From Clostridiales bacterium (GTDB lineage Bacteria > Bacillota > Clostridia > Lachnospirales > Lachnospiraceae): 7,551 bases of DNA. Within the stretch, counting starts at the first letter, position 1; each line of letters begins with the position of its first letter. Where the stretch lies: the NCBI GenBank assembly GCA_029267975.1, contig JAJUHH010000134.1:1-7551 (forward strand). Reading direction: 5' to 3'. Positions 5,611 through 7,551 of the stretch are shown in pieces. A program made the position numbers and the translations under genes. The notes beneath the pieces are model-generated. The model ran no database searches. It was not told the DNA's origin and was given only the letters and a program-made list of their open reading frames with translations.

Positions 5611-6753
5611 TCAGGTTGTTCTTCCTTGCCTAAAAATAGCCGGAACCACATAGTCAACAGCAGGTTGCTTCCCACCTTGTATAAGAAGCTTTAGTGCTAA
5701 TTTAGCTATTTCCCTTTCATCCTGCTTCATATGGGTAAAGAAATATCCGTCAGCAGCTTGATAATCCTCGTCAATACAGCAGATCTTCAGGTCAGAGCCA
5801 ATATTAACCCCTAAAGACTTCGCTGCTTTGACTACCGAAGACATGATACCATATTCCGTACAAACCACTCCATCCAAACTACCTCTTGTTTTCTCAAAAA
5901 ATTGACGAATCATATCAACTTCGATTTGCTCCGTCTTTTTATCAATGAAATCTGTATGATCATATTTAAGCACGCATTCTCCCGCTAAGGGCAGCTTGTA
6001 TTCTTCCAAGCCACAGAAAAATCCCTCTCTTCTGTCAATCAAGGAGGTAGTATCCGACGCTTCCATTGTAATCAAACCAATATTGCGGCAGCCTCTTTCA
6101 TAAAGATGCTTTACCAAAAGCCTTACTGCATTTTTACCATCCGTGCTTACTGTTGATACCGATATCCCTGTCATTCTTTTATCAATTAGTATCACAGGAA
6201 AATCATCAACAATAAGCTTCAAAATAGCGTTATTATAATGGGAACCATGACAAGGCATGATAATAAGCCCTTCCACATTCAGTGCCATCAAATGTTCAAT
6301 TTCATCTGTTTCCTTTTCTCTGCTTCCATAGGAAAATCGAATACAAAGCTTGTATCCCGCCTTCTCGGCTTCATAATCCAATTGATACAGCATATCCAAG
6401 CCAAAAGGAGAAGCAACATGCTCTAGCACAACTCCAAGCAGCCTTCTTTTTTTATCCCTCGCTTCCGACTCGAGTTTTTCGTATTTTTCAACTTCTTTGA
6501 CTTCCTCTTCCCTCGGGCTTACTTTCTCAGCAGCAGTATGATCGATTACATAAGTTCCCTTTCCGGGCACTCTGCGAACAAGCCCTTCATCTACCAGAAG
6601 GTCCATCGCTTTCTTTACCGTAATCGCACTCACATCATATTCAATACAAAGCTCTTTCTCCGATGGGAGCTTACTATCCTTTTGGAATTCTCCATTCAAT
6701 ATTTTTTCTCTTATTCCTTCATATACATGCTTATATAAAAATTCATTTCGCAT
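5611..6753 (-). CDS. GntR-type winged helix with LacI-type sensor domain, AraR-like regulator
   Basis: A 380-residue transcription factor with two domains. Residues 1-70 form a GntR winged helix: YEGIREKILNGEF, then LPSEKELCIEYDVS, then the recognition helix AITVKKAMDLL and the wing GLVRRVPGKGTYV. A highly charged linker covers about 72-103. Residues 104-375 are a LacI/periplasmic-binding-type effector domain: LLGVVLEH at the start, EGLIIMPCH, FPVILIDKR, STDGKNAVRLLVKHL, GCRNIGLI, LDGVVCTEYG and DLKICCIDED. This pairing is the AraR architecture (usual length 360-385), normally a sugar-relieved repressor. The ATG at 6753 has GAGGTG five bases upstream. It lies directly upstream of the transporter operon in the same direction, which makes that operon the likely target. 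The inducer cannot be named; arabinose should not be assumed. Confidence 0.9.
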   Translation of the reverse strand: MRNEFLYKHVYEGIREKILNGEFQKDSKLPSEKELCIEYDVSAITVKKAMDLLVDEGLVRRVPGKGTYVIDHTAAEKVSPREEEVKEVEKYEKLESEARDKKRRLLGVVLEHVASPFGLDMLYQLDYEAEKAGYKLCIRFSYGSREKETDEIEHLMALNVEGLIIMPCHGSHYNNAILKLIVDDFPVILIDKRMTGISVSTVSTDGKNAVRLLVKHLYERGCRNIGLITMEASDTTSLIDRREGFFCGLEEYKLPLAGECVLKYDHTDFIDKKTEQIEVDMIRQFFEKTRGSLDGVVCTEYGIMSSVVKAAKSLGVNIGSDLKICCIDEDYQAADGYFFTHMKQDEREIAKLALKLLIQGGKQPAVDYVVPAIFRQGRTT

Positions 6754-6765
6754 TCCTGCACCTCA

Positions 6766-6879
6766 TCAAACCAACCATTGTTCTTTCCGCAACCATCCAA
6801 TCTCACAAATCGCTTTATCCTGTCTTTCTTCCAAATACGATCGGTAAGTTTCCTCCTGCTTGTCTGCAGCATAATTCAC
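6766..6879 (-). CDS. Possible 37-residue small protein before the regulator
   Basis: A GTG at 6879 with AGGAG nine bases upstream opens 37 codons ending in tandem TGA TGA (6768-6763), 12 bases before the regulator ATG and in the same frame as it. The peptide starts VNYAADKQEETYRSYLEE (with fMet for the GTG), is charged and probably helical, and ends in a Trp-containing tail, GWLRKEQWLV. The amino-acid make-up looks protein-like rather than random, and the stretch is markedly less AT-rich than the flanking gap. I do not recognise the sequence. It may be a small protein, a leader peptide coupling translation to the regulator, or the C-terminal remnant of a lost gene. It lies downstream of the promoter at 6971-6943, so it would be co-transcribed with the regulator. 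Confidence 0.4.
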   Translation of the reverse strand: MNYAADKQEETYRSYLEERQDKAICEIGWLRKEQWLV

Positions 6880-6896
6880 ATAGGTGTGCTCCTGTT

Positions 6897-6908
6897 ATGT
6901 ACCTACGT
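6897..6908. promoter_or_regulatory. Candidate autoregulatory operator
   Basis: ATGTACCTACGT is an imperfect palindrome (four of six positions pair) with AraR-like TGTAC and near-GTACA halves. It lies about 30-40 bases after the predicted regulator transcription start, where a bound repressor would block its own transcription. The match is weak and rests on analogy with AraR boxes. Confidence 0.2.
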
Positions 6909-6942
6909 TTATACACGCAATAAAATATAATTTTCAGAATAC

Positions 6943-6971
6943 ATAATAATATAATTGGCAAAATCAATCAA
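6943..6971 (-). promoter_or_regulatory. Sigma-A-type promoter for the small ORF and regulator
   Basis: On the minus strand TTGATT (6971-6966) and TATTAT (6948-6943) are separated by exactly 17 bases. Transcription would begin near 6936, some 30 bases after the end of the upstream gene, giving a leader of about 57 bases to the small ORF and 183 to the regulator. No strong terminator separates it from the upstream gene, so read-through is also possible. Confidence 0.5.
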
Positions 6972-7002
6972 CTGTCCCATTTATTTTACAGTATAATTCA
7001 AT

Positions 7003-7551
7003 TTACACCCGTTTAAGAATAGCAGAGGGATGATTTGTAAGCTGAAAAGAATAAATCCCATATGGTGTTACATCAAAATCATAGCTCTCGCTGAAAGTCC
7101 CACCTAATGCGAGATTATTTATATCGACAGGAATAATATTATAATTCTTGACGTAAATCCTTCTTTGGGCCACTTTACCGGCAAGGTCCTTAAATCGTAA
7201 TATAACCCCCTCACTATTGCATCTTGCATTAATCAATTGCATATGCTCCGGAAATTCAACCAGCCCCTCCTCTAGCTTTAAACCAGTTAACTCAACCCCT
7301 TCGCTTAGTGCTGCCACTCGTTCCATCACAGCATCTTCCTGACACCGCTCAACACCAAATAATACGTAGTGATAGGACAAATTACCGGCAATCCATTGAG
7401 GAAAATTCGTCCCCCACATATTGTTGAATAGGTTAAAATAAGCAATGGGTTCCATTGGCTCTTCATATTTATTTCTATATTTTAGTATTCCTGTATCCCC
7501 GAAAGAAACCAAGGGTGTATCCTTTGCAATGATGCACAAGCCCTTCTGTCC
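7003..7551 (-). CDS. C-terminal part of a large GH38-like/DUF5054-type protein
   Basis: The frame is open from the window edge (first codon GGA at 7551) to TAA at 7005-7003: 182 residues, all C-terminal. No internal start is credible, because the sequence reads straight through from the edge. The fragment opens with a beta-strand-rich stretch (CIIAKDTPLVSFGD), then the striking motif FNLFNNMWGTNFPQW at visible residues 39-53, then GNLSYHYVLFG, and ends in a beta-sandwich-like tail with DVTPYGIYSFQL. From memory, the FNLxNNxWGTNFPQW block and the hydrophilic-to-beta layout recall C-termini of GH38 alpha-mannosidase-related proteins and DUF5054 proteins. The catalytic domain is outside the window, so activity cannot be judged. 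It would supply a glycosidase-type function to the locus. A different large glycosidase family remains possible. Confidence 0.55.
   Translation of the reverse strand, partial: GQKGLCIIAKDTPLVSFGDTGILKYRNKYEEPMEPIAYFNLFNNMWGTNFPQWIAGNLSYHYVLFGVERCQEDAVMERVAALSEGVELTGLKLEEGLVEFPEHMQLINARCNSEGVILRFKDLAGKVAQRRIYVKNYNIIPVDINNLALGGTFSESYDFDVTPYGIYSFQLTNHPSAILKRV

Noticed and set aside
5427..5675. An 82-codon minus-strand frame overlapping the end of the regulator
   Set aside because: Its first third is the regulator C-terminus in another frame, the rest runs through the nested hairpin and AT-rich DNA, and it lacks a ribosome site; composition is just what AT-rich DNA yields.
6238..6923. Plus-strand frames of 62-86 codons opposite the regulator and its upstream gap
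   Set aside because: They overlap the regulator domains in antisense, and the last one covers the minus-strand promoter, operator and small ORF without its own ribosome site.
6972..6996. ACTGT/ACAGT inverted repeat after the glycosidase-like gene as a terminator
   Set aside because: Only five pairs around a loop of about a dozen bases with no U tract; too weak to call.

Overview
The window looks like an accessory carbohydrate-utilisation locus from a low-GC Firmicute, most likely a clostridial or Lachnospiraceae-type anaerobe. The grounds are AT-rich intergenic DNA, strong AGGAGG-type ribosome binding sites, sigma-A-like promoters with 17-base spacers, and a lipoprotein/CUT1 transporter layout common in that group. 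The organism is inferred from style only. Every credible gene lies on the minus strand, so transcription runs from high to low coordinates.

In transcription order: (1) 7551-7003, the C-terminus of a large protein that recalls GH38-like/DUF5054 glycosidase-type proteins, entering from the window edge. (2) A 250-base gap with a good promoter, a candidate operator and a 37-codon small ORF. (3) 6753-5611, a transcription factor with a GntR winged helix joined to a LacI-type sugar-sensing domain (AraR-like). (4) A 510-base AT-rich gap with a nested hairpin ending the regulator transcript, candidate operator motifs, a strong promoter and an inverted repeat in the next gene's leader. (5) 5097-3628, a sugar-binding lipoprotein. 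(6) 3627-3065, a stem-loop followed by the wreck of an MFS/GPH-type sugar symporter gene. (7) 3064-2159 and 2145-1273, two CUT1 ABC permeases. (8) 1245 to beyond position 1, a PHP-domain CehA/McbA-type metallohydrolase.

Working model (inference): the binding lipoprotein captures an oligosaccharide or glycoconjugate and the two permeases import it. No ATPase is encoded here, so a shared MsmX/MsmK-type ATPase is probably supplied from elsewhere. The glycosidase-like protein and the PHP hydrolase then act on the imported or surface-bound ligand. The AraR-like regulator probably represses the lipoprotein-permease-hydrolase operon until it binds an inducer. The substrate cannot be read from the sequence.

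The least ordinary features are the PHP hydrolase as the last visible gene of a CUT1 operon, the symporter relic between binding protein and permeases, the 82-base nested hairpin, the inverted repeat with a third partial copy at the lipoprotein promoter, and the small ORF just before the regulator. I saw no RNA gene, CRISPR array or intact mobile element.
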